64,000 nucleotides of DNA from Dehalobacterium sp040766325. Lineage in GTDB: Bacteria > Bacillota > Dehalobacteriia > Dehalobacteriales > Dehalobacteriaceae. Under the pieces are notes generated by a model that made no database searches, was not told the DNA's origin, and saw only the letters and a list, made by a program, of their open reading frames with translations. Position numbers and translations under genes: made by a program. Location of the stretch: NCBI GenBank assembly GCA_040766325.1, contig JAXGQR010000003.1, positions 124,001 to 188,000 on the forward strand, read 5' to 3'. Positions 19,649 through 28,963 of this stretch are shown here, in pieces (position 1 is the stretch's first letter; each line of letters starts with the position of its first letter).

Positions 19649-21282
19649 GGCAAGATCACACCTTTCAATTCCTTGACAGGCTTTCCGCTGGCCCCATACT
19701 GAGTGGCAACAATTTCAGCAAGAATGCTTAAGGCAATTTCTGCTGGACTTTGTCCCCCTAAATCCAATCCAATGGGCGAGGAAATTTTGCTTAATTCGTC
19801 CCTAGTGTAGCCACCTTCCAACATTTTCCGAAAAGTGCTTTGCACCTTGACCTTACTACCAATCATACCAATATATGCTGCATTGGAACCAATGACATAT
19901 TCTACACAGGCTCGATCCTGCAAATGACCCCTGGTCACAATGACAATACTGGTAGCGGGATCAATCTCACCAGCTAAAAGATTCTTTTCGAATAATTCTG
20001 AGAAATCACAGCAAATCGTTTTCTCAGCGCCGGGAAAACGTTGGGGATTAGAAAACTCATCCCGATCATCAACAACAATTACTCGAAAGCCCAAAATCAC
20101 AGCAATTTCTGCCAAAGGAAGTGATATATGTCCTCCACCAAAGATAATAATTTTTTTCTGAGAGACCACGCCTTCCCGCAAAATCTGCACAGCATGCTCC
20201 GGGAATTCGGCCATTTTGCTCCAGGGCAAGGGCCAACGAAGCATTTCTGTCCCTGAAGTCATCATTCCTTTGTTTTGACTCAATAAAACCATATCCCGAT
20301 CCAAAGCAGGAAGCCCCAAGGAACCAACAACCTCACCATCAGGAAGCACCAAGAGCCGTGCTCCCGTCTCCAGTTCCTCTAAACCATCTGACTCCAGCAA
20401 GGTATAAAGAACCCCACCTGTTCCCTGTTTCATACATTGTTCCAGCCGATAAAAAATCTGCTGTTTTTCCTTTCTTTGTTCCAGATAACTTTTTTTCCTT
20501 AGAATAAGAATAGCGCGCAGTATCCCAAGACCAATAATCCAGGCTTTATCCGTGACCTGATCCACCACCTGAATACCTTTTTCCGGATGAATATCCCCCA
20601 CCTTCATCCCCATCTTTACCTTTAAGCCGGATCTTAAAAGTCCTCGTATCGTACCGGAAATCTGCGCCCGCACAGGCTGCTCCCCTACATAAGCCACTAT
20701 ATTCCCGGCATCTACCTCATCACCTAAGGATTTGACCTCTTGGAAAATACCCTCTCTCGGTGAGCGAAGCAGTCTTTCTGTGGTATAACCCAAAACATCT
20801 CCGGGAACACCGCTATCCGGAACCGCCCGGCCAGACAAAATAACTTCTCCCAGGTGAGGTCCCCTTTGGGTTTCAATGACCCCGTGAGCATCTTTGCCGG
20901 CTTCAAAGCCGGGTCCCAATGCTAGAACAATTTGGCCCATATCCATACGGCATCCCATATTTTTCTTCGTCATGGAAGCATCAATATAGATTTTCGGAGC
21001 ATGCTCATGTGCTATCTTTCCCTCAGGGTCGACAATGATAGCTACTGCCCCTTTTTGGGTCACTTCCATGGCTTCGGAAAACTGACTGGCTAGAATGCCT
21101 TGCACACCTGCTACCCAGGCTTCACCCTGATAGACAGCCTCGGCAAAAGAAACTCTTCTACGCACACAAGTCGGCTGATCAAGCTCTGTCATCACAACAG
21201 GAAATCCTGCCTGATGCAATATACATGCTACGCCACTAGCCAAATCTCCGGCCCCTTTTATCAATATATAATCTAAATACAC
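19645..21282 (-). CDS. yqeB: YqeB - XdhC fusion, selenium-dependent molybdenum hydroxylase accessory protein
   Basis: 545 residues with two parts. Residues 1-270 match the EF2563/YqeB family: IKGAGDLASGVACILHQAGFPVVMTE at the start and a lipoyl-like fold around AYVGEQPVRAQISGTIRGLL. Residues about 280-545 match XdhC: a poorly conserved CoxI half, then a Rossmann domain with IIIFGGGHISLPLAEIA and IGMIGSK plus the C-terminal GLDLGGQSPAEIALSILAE. YqeB is known as a marker of selenium-dependent molybdenum hydroxylases. The fusion suggests that maturation and cofactor delivery are coupled. GTG start after GGAGGGAG, overlapping the end of the MocA gene. Confidence 0.85.
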   Translation of the reverse strand: MYLDYILIKGAGDLASGVACILHQAGFPVVMTELDQPTCVRRRVSFAEAVYQGEAWVAGVQGILASQFSEAMEVTQKGAVAIIVDPEGKIAHEHAPKIYIDASMTKKNMGCRMDMGQIVLALGPGFEAGKDAHGVIETQRGPHLGEVILSGRAVPDSGVPGDVLGYTTERLLRSPREGIFQEVKSLGDEVDAGNIVAYVGEQPVRAQISGTIRGLLRSGLKVKMGMKVGDIHPEKGIQVVDQVTDKAWIIGLGILRAILILRKKSYLEQRKEKQQIFYRLEQCMKQGTGGVLYTLLESDGLEELETGARLLVLPDGEVVGSLGLPALDRDMVLLSQNKGMMTSGTEMLRWPLPWSKMAEFPEHAVQILREGVVSQKKIIIFGGGHISLPLAEIAVILGFRVIVVDDRDEFSNPQRFPGAEKTICCDFSELFEKNLLAGEIDPATSIVIVTRGHLQDRACVEYVIGSNAAYIGMIGSKVKVQSTFRKMLEGGYTRDELSKISSPIGLDLGGQSPAEIALSILAEIVATQYGASGKPVKELKGVILP

Positions 21283-21283
21283 C

Positions 21284-21922
21284 TTAAAGGTCTCCCTCCA
21301 TTACCTTGACGATTTTCCCATTTTTCTCCCATTGATGACGCCATTTTTCATATTCCTCCGGTGCATCCATATCAATCAAAATACCCGAATCATCTACTTC
21401 CAGATAAAAGCATTTTTTTGGATTCCTGTGAATAACACCGCGGGCACCCTCATCTCCTGCTATAGCTAATAGCTGGGGCAGGAGTTCCTGAGCAAAGAAA
21501 GCAGGGTGCCCCCTTCTTCCTCGATAAACAGGAATAATAATAGGATAAGTAAATTCTCGATAAGTCTTAATGATCTCCCGTACCGTTTTGGTTTGAATAA
21601 AAGGCATGTCCCCAGGAGTGATCATCACACCAGCCAAATCCTCATCCTTCTGAAGCTGTTCAATACCTGCCTGTACAGAAGAACCCATGCCCTGGGAAAA
21701 ATGAGGGTTTTCGATAATTTCCACAGGATAAGAGGCCAATACCGAGGCGATTTTTTCTTTTTCATGCCCCAGCACCACGGCCACACCATCCACATCAGGC
21801 TGAAGAAATCCCTGGAGGGTATTTTCGATAACCGTCATATCCCCCATGGGCAGCAGCATTTTATTTGTCTTCATGCGACTGGAGAAACCGGCCGCCAAAA
21901 TCAAAGCTTTAACCTTATCCAA
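21284..21922 (-). CDS. mocA: Molybdenum cofactor nucleotidyltransferase, MocA/YgfJ type
   Basis: 212-residue NTP-transferase. The nucleotide-binding motif ILAAGFSSRMKTNKMLLP opens the protein, followed by FSQGMGSSVQAGIE, TPGDMPF and GRRGHPAFF, all typical of MobA-like MocA enzymes. Family members add CMP to molybdopterin to make the cytosine dinucleotide cofactor used by xanthine dehydrogenase-type hydroxylases. The TTG at 21922 is chosen because AAGGAG lies eight bases upstream; extension to 21994 adds residues the family lacks. Second gene of the operon. Confidence 0.88.
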   Translation of the reverse strand: MDKVKALILAAGFSSRMKTNKMLLPMGDMTVIENTLQGFLQPDVDGVAVVLGHEKEKIASVLASYPVEIIENPHFSQGMGSSVQAGIEQLQKDEDLAGVMITPGDMPFIQTKTVREIIKTYREFTYPIIIPVYRGRRGHPAFFAQELLPQLLAIAGDEGARGVIHRNPKKCFYLEVDDSGILIDMDAPEEYEKWRHQWEKNGKIVKVMEGDL

Positions 21923-21980
21923 TTTCCTTACTCCTTTTTGTATGATTGTCTTTGCTCTGATAACTACTTTTTGAACCGGA

Positions 21981-22757
21981 TCATGCAACTTCAACCGGAT
22001 TGTTATCTCGCCTCAGGGATCCAAAGACCACCTTTTTCACGCCTTTTTCTTTGAGGGTCCTTACTAATTCCCAGGCTTTTTCCTCATCCTCTGGTGTTTC
22101 CACTTTGTTAATAAAGGGGATCCAGCGAGCGGTGTGAGGGACTAATTTTTTATAACCTTTCGGATGTAAGAGCACCTGAGCCACATCCCCTCCTTGAATC
22201 CTCCCCCCACAGGGAACACCTGTTAAGGCGGAAATTTGCTCCCAAGCATGAAAATATGTATCACCTAAAGGTTTATCCAAAGCATCAACCCCCAAAACGG
22301 GTACCACTAGGGTGGTGTTTTCCGGAATCACCGGCTCGTATGCTCTAGGTGCTTTAAAAGGCTTGCCATTGGCTCCGTCCCCTTCCACCAAAATTACCAA
22401 ATCTGGTGCTGCTCCCATGATTCCATTGATCTGATCGGTATCCAATCCAATGATTTTTCCATCAGAATTAATAATCTTACCAAGGACTACCATGCTACCC
22501 GATTCAGGAATAATCTTATCCATGATTAAAGGTGTCTTCGAATCTCCAATCAAATGAAGTTCTGGTGAAAGTGTTTCGGGGGTATATTTTCGTTGTCGTC
22601 GTATAAACCACCCTTTTTCTTGAGCCATTAATTCTAAAGCCAAACGATTCATAGTACCGGTCTTCCCTCCACCTCCCAGGAAAACCACCAAATCACCGGA
22701 AGATATTGAAAAGGCTTCCTGTAGAATTTTTTTTACCCCAAAATACCATCCCCTCAT
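21981..22757 (-). CDS. yqeC: YqeC-type selenium-dependent hydroxylase accessory protein, locally frame-shifted
   Basis: About 258 residues of the YqeC family: P-loop-like VVFLGGGGKTGTMNRLALELM near the N terminus, then LVEGDGANGKPFKAP and DALDKPLGD. The conserved TTTTK strand that should follow the P-loop is missing; instead the frame reads FIRRQRKYTP. In the neighbouring frame the same bases read VVYTTTTKIYP. A lost G at 22611-22613 and a compensating C change at 22578-22582 would restore it. First gene of the maturation operon; start uncertain (22757 or 22775). Confidence 0.82.
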   Translation of the reverse strand: MRGWYFGVKKILQEAFSISSGDLVVFLGGGGKTGTMNRLALELMAQEKGWFIRRQRKYTPETLSPELHLIGDSKTPLIMDKIIPESGSMVVLGKIINSDGKIIGLDTDQINGIMGAAPDLVILVEGDGANGKPFKAPRAYEPVIPENTTLVVPVLGVDALDKPLGDTYFHAWEQISALTGVPCGGRIQGGDVAQVLLHPKGYKKLVPHTARWIPFINKVETPEDEEKAWELVRTLKEKGVKKVVFGSLRRDNNPVEVA

Positions 22758-22937
22758 CTCAACACTGTTGATCAAAAAATATTTTTATGACCTCCGTTAT
22801 ACTCATAATAATATATCCACTTGGAAGAAGAATCAATAAAAATTTTTGAGCTGTTTTATGCTACTTTTTCCTTCCATTATTTAAAATAAACCATTAGAAT
22901 AAGATAAGGTAATACAATTTCTAATGAGGTGAGGATA

Positions 22938-23264
22938 ATGGAGGCAAAATATAAACTCTGGCTAGAAAAAGAAGGCAAGGCTTTTGGTCGTGGACCTTAC
23001 CTTCTTTTAAAAGGAATTGAAGATACCGGTTCTTTAAATCGCTCTGCCCGGAGAATGAATATGTCTTATAGTCAAGCACATAAATTGATTAAAGACATTG
23101 AAAAACGTTTAGGTTTTCCATTAATTATCAGTCATGCGGGCGGCCACGAGGGAGGCGGGTCACAGCTTACTAACGAGGCGAAAAATATCATGGAAAAATT
23201 TCTGGCATTTGAAAAAGAAAGCAGCGCTGCCATTAACGCTGCCTTCCGTAAATATTTTGACTGA
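22938..23264 (+). CDS. ModE-like winged-helix regulator (N-terminal domain only)
   Basis: 108 residues. A LysR-type winged helix is clear: LLLKGIEDTGSLNRSARRMNMSYSQAHKLIKDIEKRLGFPLI, then GGSQLTNEAKNIMEKF. This is the DNA-binding half of the molybdate regulator ModE; the molybdate-binding TOBE domains are absent, as in many clostridial versions. It is divergent from the molybdenum-hydroxylase maturation operon 180 bases away and probably controls it. Start at 22938 after GAGGTGAGG. Confidence 0.85.
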   Translation: MEAKYKLWLEKEGKAFGRGPYLLLKGIEDTGSLNRSARRMNMSYSQAHKLIKDIEKRLGFPLIISHAGGHEGGGSQLTNEAKNIMEKFLAFEKESSAAINAAFRKYFD

Positions 23265-23291
23265 TTTGACTGATCGGTATCTCTTACCTTC

Positions 23292-23996
23292 TTATCCTTG
23301 TCCTAAAATCGCCTCTTCAATCGCTCCGAAACCAATTCTTGCCACCATCTTGCCCAACCGTTCACCGGGCAGAGCATTATTCTTATAAAAAACTATTATT
23401 TTCTCTATGATTTCCATTGCTTCATCTACAGTATAGAGACCTTTTAATTCCTGTCCCCAAGACTGCTCAAGTCCATCCATACCTCCTATAATGACAGCTA
23501 CCTGGTTCTTTTTTTTGCCTATTAAGCCAATGCAAGCGAGATGAATTTTGGAACAATTATTCGCACAACCGGTAATATTAATTCTTAGCTTAGAGGGCAG
23601 AATCTCATTGTAGTATCCTTGATAAAACTTTTCATTCAATTTTGTTGTCACTTCAAAGGTGTCATACAAGCCCAATTTACAAATTGATCCCTTACAAGTA
23701 TTAACCGGCCTGACCCGATTGCCTGTTCCGCCAATCATTAAACCGACATCTGCCAGTTCCTTCGTTACCTGATCTAAGTCCTCATAATTAAGTCCCGGAA
23801 TCTCAATTTGCATTCTTTGAGTTAAAACATAATAACCATGACCGAACTTTTCGCCGATTTCTGTAATTTTTTTTGCTTCCCTCGCGTTGATTTTTCCTCC
23901 AGATGTAACAATTCTACAGGAAAAATGCTCATTGTCATTATTAAGAATATATCCTTTTCCCTTTAATGCTTTTATTTGGTCATCTGATAAACCCAT
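23292..23996 (-). CDS. Small siroheme-type nitrite/sulfite reductase-like protein
   Basis: 234 residues containing one half-repeat pair of the nitrite/sulfite reductase fold: YYVLTQRMQIEIPGL (siroheme-side strand) and the coupled cluster motif TCKGSIC ... TGCANNCSKI at about residues 105-160. The first cysteine pair is spaced C-x4-C, where C-x5-C is usual in this superfamily. Full enzymes are about twice this length, so this belongs to the short, mostly uncharacterised group. A reductive role with siroheme and a [4Fe-4S] cluster is inferred. It lies 36 bases after the DUF711 gene, suggesting co-transcription. Start after GGGGGAGGTTTATC. Confidence 0.75.
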   Translation of the reverse strand: MGLSDDQIKALKGKGYILNNDNEHFSCRIVTSGGKINAREAKKITEIGEKFGHGYYVLTQRMQIEIPGLNYEDLDQVTKELADVGLMIGGTGNRVRPVNTCKGSICKLGLYDTFEVTTKLNEKFYQGYYNEILPSKLRINITGCANNCSKIHLACIGLIGKKKNQVAVIIGGMDGLEQSWGQELKGLYTVDEAMEIIEKIIVFYKNNALPGERLGKMVARIGFGAIEEAILGQG

Positions 23997-24032
23997 GATA
24001 AACCTCCCCCTTTGTTTAGATAACTCTCCCTG

Positions 24033-25400
24033 TTAATTTGTTAAGGCATTTAAGGGAGCTGGAATGCGACCACCTCTTTGCACAAACTTCTCAGAACCAT
24101 ACTGATGTACGGACATCACCGGCCCTTTCCCCAAAAGACCGCCGAATTCTACATAATCCCCCACTTTTTTTCCCGGTGCCGGAATTATGCGCACAGCTGT
24201 GGTCTTATTATTAATCATTCCAATGGCCGCTTCATCAGCAATAATAGCAGCAATTGTTTGGGCCGTCGTATCTCCCGGTACGGTAATCATGTCCAGTCCC
24301 ACGGAGCAAACGCAGGTCATCGCCTCCAATTTATCGATAGTCAGAGCCTGATCCTCAACAGCCCGAATCATACCGGCATCCTCACTCACAGGAATAAAGG
24401 CACCGCTTAACCCTCCTACATATGAAGAAGCCATAGAACCGCCTTTTTTCACTGCATCATTAAGCATGGCCAAGGCAGCGGTGGTGCCGTGGGTGCCACA
24501 CTTCTCCAGCCCCATGGCCTCCAGAATATCTGCAACGCTGTCTCCAATAGCCGGCGTAGGAGCCAGGGATAAGTCAACTATCCCAAAGGGAACTTCGAGT
24601 TTTCTGGAAGCAACCCGGCCCACCAACTCTCCGACACGAGTTACCTTAAATGCCGTTTTCTTAATTACTTCAGCTAATGTGCCCAAATCTGCCTCAGGAT
24701 GTTTGCGCACGGCACTTAAGACCGCTCCCGGTCCGCTGACCCCTACATTCAACACAACCTCCGGTTCCCCAATACCGTGAAAAGCACCGGCCATAAAGGG
24801 GTTGTCCTCGGGAACGTTGCAGAAGACCACCAGTTTGGCACAACCCAGGCCCCCATCTTGGGCTGTCAGATCTGCTGTTAATTTGACTACACGGCCCATT
24901 TCCAAAACTGCATCCATATTAATGCCGGCCTTGGTGGTGCCAATATTAACAGACGAGCAGACTCTTTCCGTGGCGGTTAGTACTTGGGGGATGGACCGGA
25001 TTAAATTCCGATCGCCCCGAGTAAATCCTTTATGAACTAAAGCAGAGAAACCGCCGATAAAGTTCACACCCACGTCTTTGGCGGCACGATCCAAGACCTC
25101 GCCAAAAAGAAAATAATCTTCTGTTTCTGAAGCTTCCGCTACCATCGCAATAGGTGTCACGGAAATTCTCTTATTGACAATGGGGATCCCATAATCGGAT
25201 TCAATGCTTTCCCCAACTTGAACTAAGTTTTGCGCATAATGATAAATTTTATCATATATTTTTTGACAGGAAATCTTCACATCATGATGGATGCAATCCC
25301 TTAAACTAATTCCCATGGTAATGGTACGTACATCCAAATTTTCCATCTGTACCATATTAATCGTTTCCATAATTTCATCAAGCTGAAAAGCAATGGGCAT
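24033..25400 (-). CDS. UPF0210 / DUF711 family protein (PFL-like fold)
   Basis: 455 residues matching the DUF711 family throughout, for example DIETINM-like N terminus (MEAINMVQMENLDVRTITMGISL region), SVNIGTTKAGINMDAV and DTTAQTIAAIIADEAAIGMINNKTTAVRIIP. Structures in the family resemble pyruvate formate-lyase barrels but the glycyl radical motif is missing and no reaction is established. The start ATG follows GGAGGGGGG. It is 30 bases after the ACT-domain gene, a pairing conserved across many Firmicutes and Archaea. Confidence 0.88.
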   Translation of the reverse strand: MPIAFQLDEIMETINMVQMENLDVRTITMGISLRDCIHHDVKISCQKIYDKIYHYAQNLVQVGESIESDYGIPIVNKRISVTPIAMVAEASETEDYFLFGEVLDRAAKDVGVNFIGGFSALVHKGFTRGDRNLIRSIPQVLTATERVCSSVNIGTTKAGINMDAVLEMGRVVKLTADLTAQDGGLGCAKLVVFCNVPEDNPFMAGAFHGIGEPEVVLNVGVSGPGAVLSAVRKHPEADLGTLAEVIKKTAFKVTRVGELVGRVASRKLEVPFGIVDLSLAPTPAIGDSVADILEAMGLEKCGTHGTTAALAMLNDAVKKGGSMASSYVGGLSGAFIPVSEDAGMIRAVEDQALTIDKLEAMTCVCSVGLDMITVPGDTTAQTIAAIIADEAAIGMINNKTTAVRIIPAPGKKVGDYVEFGGLLGKGPVMSVHQYGSEKFVQRGGRIPAPLNALTN

Positions 25401-25430
25401 TTTTGTCGCCCCCCTCCTTTAACTCACAGG

Positions 25431-25706
25431 CTAAATCCTGTGCATAAACTGGAATATTTCCTCATGCTGCACCGTAATTTTTACACCGATTTGCGCCCCA
25501 ACTTCATCTAAGGCTTTTTTAATACTGGCTAAGTCCACCGAGGAAGCAGACATATCACAGATCATAATCATGGTGAAAAAGTCTTGCATAATCGTCTGAC
25601 TTATATCCAGAATATTTACTCCGTTGTCAGCCAAAACAGTCGTAACCCCGGCAATAATACCCACCTTGTCCTTACCAACTACTGTCACAATGATTCTGTC
25701 TTTCAT
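25431..25706 (-). CDS. ACT-domain protein, UPF0237 family
   Basis: 91 residues forming a tandem ACT fold: IIVTVVGKDKVGIIAGVTTVLADNGVNILDISQTIM is the classic ligand-binding ACT start, and FFTMIMICDMS follows. Family members are thought to bind small ligands such as amino acids, but the ligand is unknown. The ATG at 25706 follows AAAGGAGGAAGAA and gives the usual family length. It is the first gene of the ACT-DUF711-siroheme operon, 92 bases after ileS. Confidence 0.88.
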   Translation of the reverse strand: MKDRIIVTVVGKDKVGIIAGVTTVLADNGVNILDISQTIMQDFFTMIMICDMSASSVDLASIKKALDEVGAQIGVKITVQHEEIFQFMHRI

Positions 25707-25798
25707 TTCTTCCTCCTTTGTCCCCATTCTACGCAAGTTTAGGAATTGTGCATACAAGACCTTGATAAAACAAACCCGGTATCAGCATAATTATTATC

Positions 25799-28585
25799 TT
25801 ACTCCATGTTAGAAAGTTGGTTAACCACCTGAGAACAACGATGACAAATAGTAGGATGCTTCTGATCCTCCCCTACGGAAACACTATAGGTCCAACAACG
25901 TTCGCATTTTTCTCCGGGTGCCGAAGTTACCAGTATCGCCAAATCCATTTCTTCTGCTTTTCCTGCTTCCGCCGGTACCTGAGCTTCCGGTTCATGCAAT
26001 GTAGTAGCAGAAACTATAAAGATGGTGCTCAATTGATCCTCCACCGGTTTTAATTTTCTATAAACTTCTTTCCCCGGATATAGATCCACGGCAGCGTTTA
26101 GGGAATGACCGATTACCTTATTTTGTCGAGCAACCTCCAATTCCTTGGAAACCTTTTCCCTAATCTCTAAAATCTGATCCCATTTGGCAGCCAATCGCTC
26201 ATCCAAATACCTTTTCTCTACCTCCGGCATAGAAGCCATCTGAACACTGACAGGCATATCTCCTTCTTTGGGCAGATAACGCCAGATTTCTTCCGAGGTA
26301 AAGGTTAAAATCGGTGCGATCAAACGTACCAAGGCATGGATCGTATCATACATCACAGTTTGAGCGGCACGCCTTCCCTGATCATGAGCCAGTGAAGAAT
26401 AAACTCGATCTTTAACAATATCTAAATAAAAAGCACTCATATCAACCACACAAAATTTATGGATAGCATGGTAAACAACATGGAATTCATACGTTCGATA
26501 TGCTTTTAAAGAACGGTCAATCAGAGCAGTCAACTGATGCATCGCCCAGCGATCAATTTCGAACAAGTCCTCATAAGCCACGCGATGGTTTAAAGGATCA
26601 AAATCATAAAGATTGCTCATTAAAAATCGTGCTGTATTGCGAATTTTGCGATAGGCTTCGGCAATTTGTTTCATAATAGCAGGGGAATTGGCCAAATCGG
26701 AACGGTAATCAGCAGAAGCAACCCAGAGTCTCATTACATCTGCTCCCATTTGATCAATAACCTTTAAAGGATCCACCACATTGCCCCTGGATTTAGACAT
26801 CTTGCGACCTTTTTCATCCACAACAAAACCATGAGTCAATACAGCTTTATAAGGAGCCTTGCCCCTTGTGGCCACAGCTGTGGAAAGAGATGAATTAAAC
26901 CAACCCCGGTGTTGGTCACTACCTTCCAAATAAAGATCCGCCGGCCATCTTTGGTCTTCGCGCTTTTCCAACACGGCAGCATGACTGGAACCGGAATCAA
27001 ACCACACATCCATAATATCCGTTTCCTTCTTAAACTGATCATGGCCGCACTGGTCACATTTTAATCCGGGAGGTATCAGGTCCTTCGCTTCTTTAGCAAA
27101 CCAAATCTGCGAACCGTGTTCCCGGAAGAGATCTTGAATATGTTTAATGGTTTGGTCGGTAATCACAGGATGCCCGCATTCTTGACAATAGAAAATGGGA
27201 ATGGGCACACCCCAGGTGCGCTGGCGGGAAATACACCAGTCACCTCGATCCTTAATCATATTATAGATACGGTCTCTCCCCCAGCTAGGAATCCACTGCA
27301 CTCGATCAATTTCGGCCAAAGCTTGCTCCCGAAACCCGTCAATAGAAGCAAACCACTGCTCCGTTGCTCGGTACAAAATCGGATGTTTACAACGCCAACA
27401 ATGGGGATACTGATGGTTAATGGTAACCTGTTTCATTAAGGCACCTTTTTCTGCCAGTTCCTTAATCACAGCTTTGTTAGCTTCCCCTGTCTTCATACCC
27501 TGAAACTGCGCTCCTTCAGCGGTAAATACACCTCGATCATCTAAAGGAGAAATCACCGGTAAATTGTATTTGCGACCCACTTCAAAGTCGTCCGCACCAT
27601 GTCCCGGTGCCGTATGAACACAGCCTGTCCCAGCCTCTAAAGTAACGTGCTCGCCTAAAACCACCAAAGAATCACGATCCATAATAGGATGCCGACATAC
27701 AATATATTCTAATTCAGAGCCCTTAAATTCTTTCAGAATCTTATGGTCTTCAATTTCAAGCAGCTGCAGAAAACCGGGTAACAATTCTTTAGCCACAACG
27801 ATTTTCTCCCCTGCTACCTCGGCTAGTGAGTAGTCAAAATCAGGATGGAGGCTGATGGCCACATTTGCCGGAATTGTCCAAGGTGTGGTGGTCCAAATGA
27901 CAAAAGAGGCGTCTCCATCAAGGATGCCTTTACCATCCTTCACCTGAAACTTAACATAAATAGAAGGTGATTTGGTATCATCATACTCCACCTCCGCCTC
28001 TGCCAAAGCTGTTTCGCAATCAGCACACCAATAAACCGGTTTTAGTCCTTTGTAGATATAACCTTTTTTTGCCATATCGCCAAAAACACCAATCTGGACT
28101 GCTTCATATTCAGGTAAAAGAGTGATATAAGGGTTTTCCCAGTCTCCACGCACACCTAAGCGTTTAAACTGTTCTCGTTGCACATTCACATATTTCATGG
28201 CATAATCGGCACATTTCTGGCGGAATTCTACAATATTCACTTTGTGGCGATTTAAGCTAAGATCTTTAATTGCTCTTTGCTCAATAGGTAAACCATGGGT
28301 ATCCCAGCCGGGAATATAAGGGGCATCAAAACCGTCCATGGACCTGAATTTGACAATCATGTCTTTCAGTACTTTATTTAAAGTATGACCGAGATGAATA
28401 TCACCATTGGCATAAGGAGGACCATCATGTAAGATAAATTTGGTTCGCCCCTTCGTATGTTCCTGAACCTTTTTGTAAATATTCATTTCTTCCCAATAGC
28501 GCATTATTTCCGGGTCCTTTTTAGGTAAGTTGCCTCGCATGGGAAAATCAGTTTGAGGTAAATTTAGTGTCTTCGAATAATCCAT
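25799..28585 (-). CDS. ileS: Isoleucyl-tRNA synthetase
   Basis: 928-residue class I synthetase. The HIGH motif is seen in GDIHLGHTLNK and KMSKS in GRKMSKSRGNVVDP. The CP1 editing domain is intact around TTTPWTIPANVA, and a C-terminal zinc finger reads CERCWTYSV and CHRC. Length fits the bacterial type with the zinc finger. GAAAGGAG precedes the ATG. Expression is controlled by the T-box leader directly upstream. Confidence 0.97.
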   Translation of the reverse strand: MDYSKTLNLPQTDFPMRGNLPKKDPEIMRYWEEMNIYKKVQEHTKGRTKFILHDGPPYANGDIHLGHTLNKVLKDMIVKFRSMDGFDAPYIPGWDTHGLPIEQRAIKDLSLNRHKVNIVEFRQKCADYAMKYVNVQREQFKRLGVRGDWENPYITLLPEYEAVQIGVFGDMAKKGYIYKGLKPVYWCADCETALAEAEVEYDDTKSPSIYVKFQVKDGKGILDGDASFVIWTTTPWTIPANVAISLHPDFDYSLAEVAGEKIVVAKELLPGFLQLLEIEDHKILKEFKGSELEYIVCRHPIMDRDSLVVLGEHVTLEAGTGCVHTAPGHGADDFEVGRKYNLPVISPLDDRGVFTAEGAQFQGMKTGEANKAVIKELAEKGALMKQVTINHQYPHCWRCKHPILYRATEQWFASIDGFREQALAEIDRVQWIPSWGRDRIYNMIKDRGDWCISRQRTWGVPIPIFYCQECGHPVITDQTIKHIQDLFREHGSQIWFAKEAKDLIPPGLKCDQCGHDQFKKETDIMDVWFDSGSSHAAVLEKREDQRWPADLYLEGSDQHRGWFNSSLSTAVATRGKAPYKAVLTHGFVVDEKGRKMSKSRGNVVDPLKVIDQMGADVMRLWVASADYRSDLANSPAIMKQIAEAYRKIRNTARFLMSNLYDFDPLNHRVAYEDLFEIDRWAMHQLTALIDRSLKAYRTYEFHVVYHAIHKFCVVDMSAFYLDIVKDRVYSSLAHDQGRRAAQTVMYDTIHALVRLIAPILTFTSEEIWRYLPKEGDMPVSVQMASMPEVEKRYLDERLAAKWDQILEIREKVSKELEVARQNKVIGHSLNAAVDLYPGKEVYRKLKPVEDQLSTIFIVSATTLHEPEAQVPAEAGKAEEMDLAILVTSAPGEKCERCWTYSVSVGEDQKHPTICHRCSQVVNQLSNME

Positions 28586-28603
28586 AATGAAACTCCTTTC
28601 AAA

Positions 28604-28870
28604 ATTAAAAAATAAAAAATCTTTCCAATCCCCAAAGGGACGGAAAGATCCGCGGTACCACCCTAGTTGCGTAATTAATTACGCCACTTTTTCGGATAAC
28701 GGCCGAATCCGTAAAACCCTACTATTTTCAGGCTATCACTCCCGGGTGATCATTTCAACAGTTGGCTATCCGGCTTCCACCCCTCCGAATTCTCTAAAAA
28801 AACCGTTCTGCTTACTTATCCCGGTCATCGCTTTCTCACTATGATCAAAAATTGTCGATCCAAAACTAGA
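28604..28870 (-). promoter_or_regulatory. T-box riboswitch leader of ileS
   Basis: The T-box sequence AGGGTGGTACCGCGG is present on the minus strand at 28664-28650. It is followed by a terminator stem (CTTTCCGTCCC with GGGGATTGGAAAG, 28647-28621) and T-rich tract. Stem I features such as AGTAAGCAGAACGG and GGGGTGGAAGCC are seen upstream. The candidate specifier is ATC (28750-28748) followed by A, matching isoleucine. Uncharged tRNA-Ile should stabilise the antiterminator and switch ileS on. Confidence 0.95.
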
Positions 28871-28899
28871 CTTGTCCTGCTCACTTTCAGTTCAGTATT

Positions 28900-28927
28900 A
28901 TTATATCCAATTTCAACAAAATTTCAA
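28900..28927 (-). promoter_or_regulatory. Promoter of the ileS T-box transcript
   Basis: TTGAAA (28927-28922) and TATAAT (28905-28900) are separated by 16 bases and lie just upstream of the T-box stem I. Confidence 0.7.
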
Positions 28928-28963
28928 CCTTAAATCTTCCCTAATAACAATTTTATCCAATAA

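Noticed and set aside
22938..23264. LysR-type regulator truncated by mutation
   Set aside because: Stand-alone ModE N-terminal domains of this length are common and the gene has a good start and stop.
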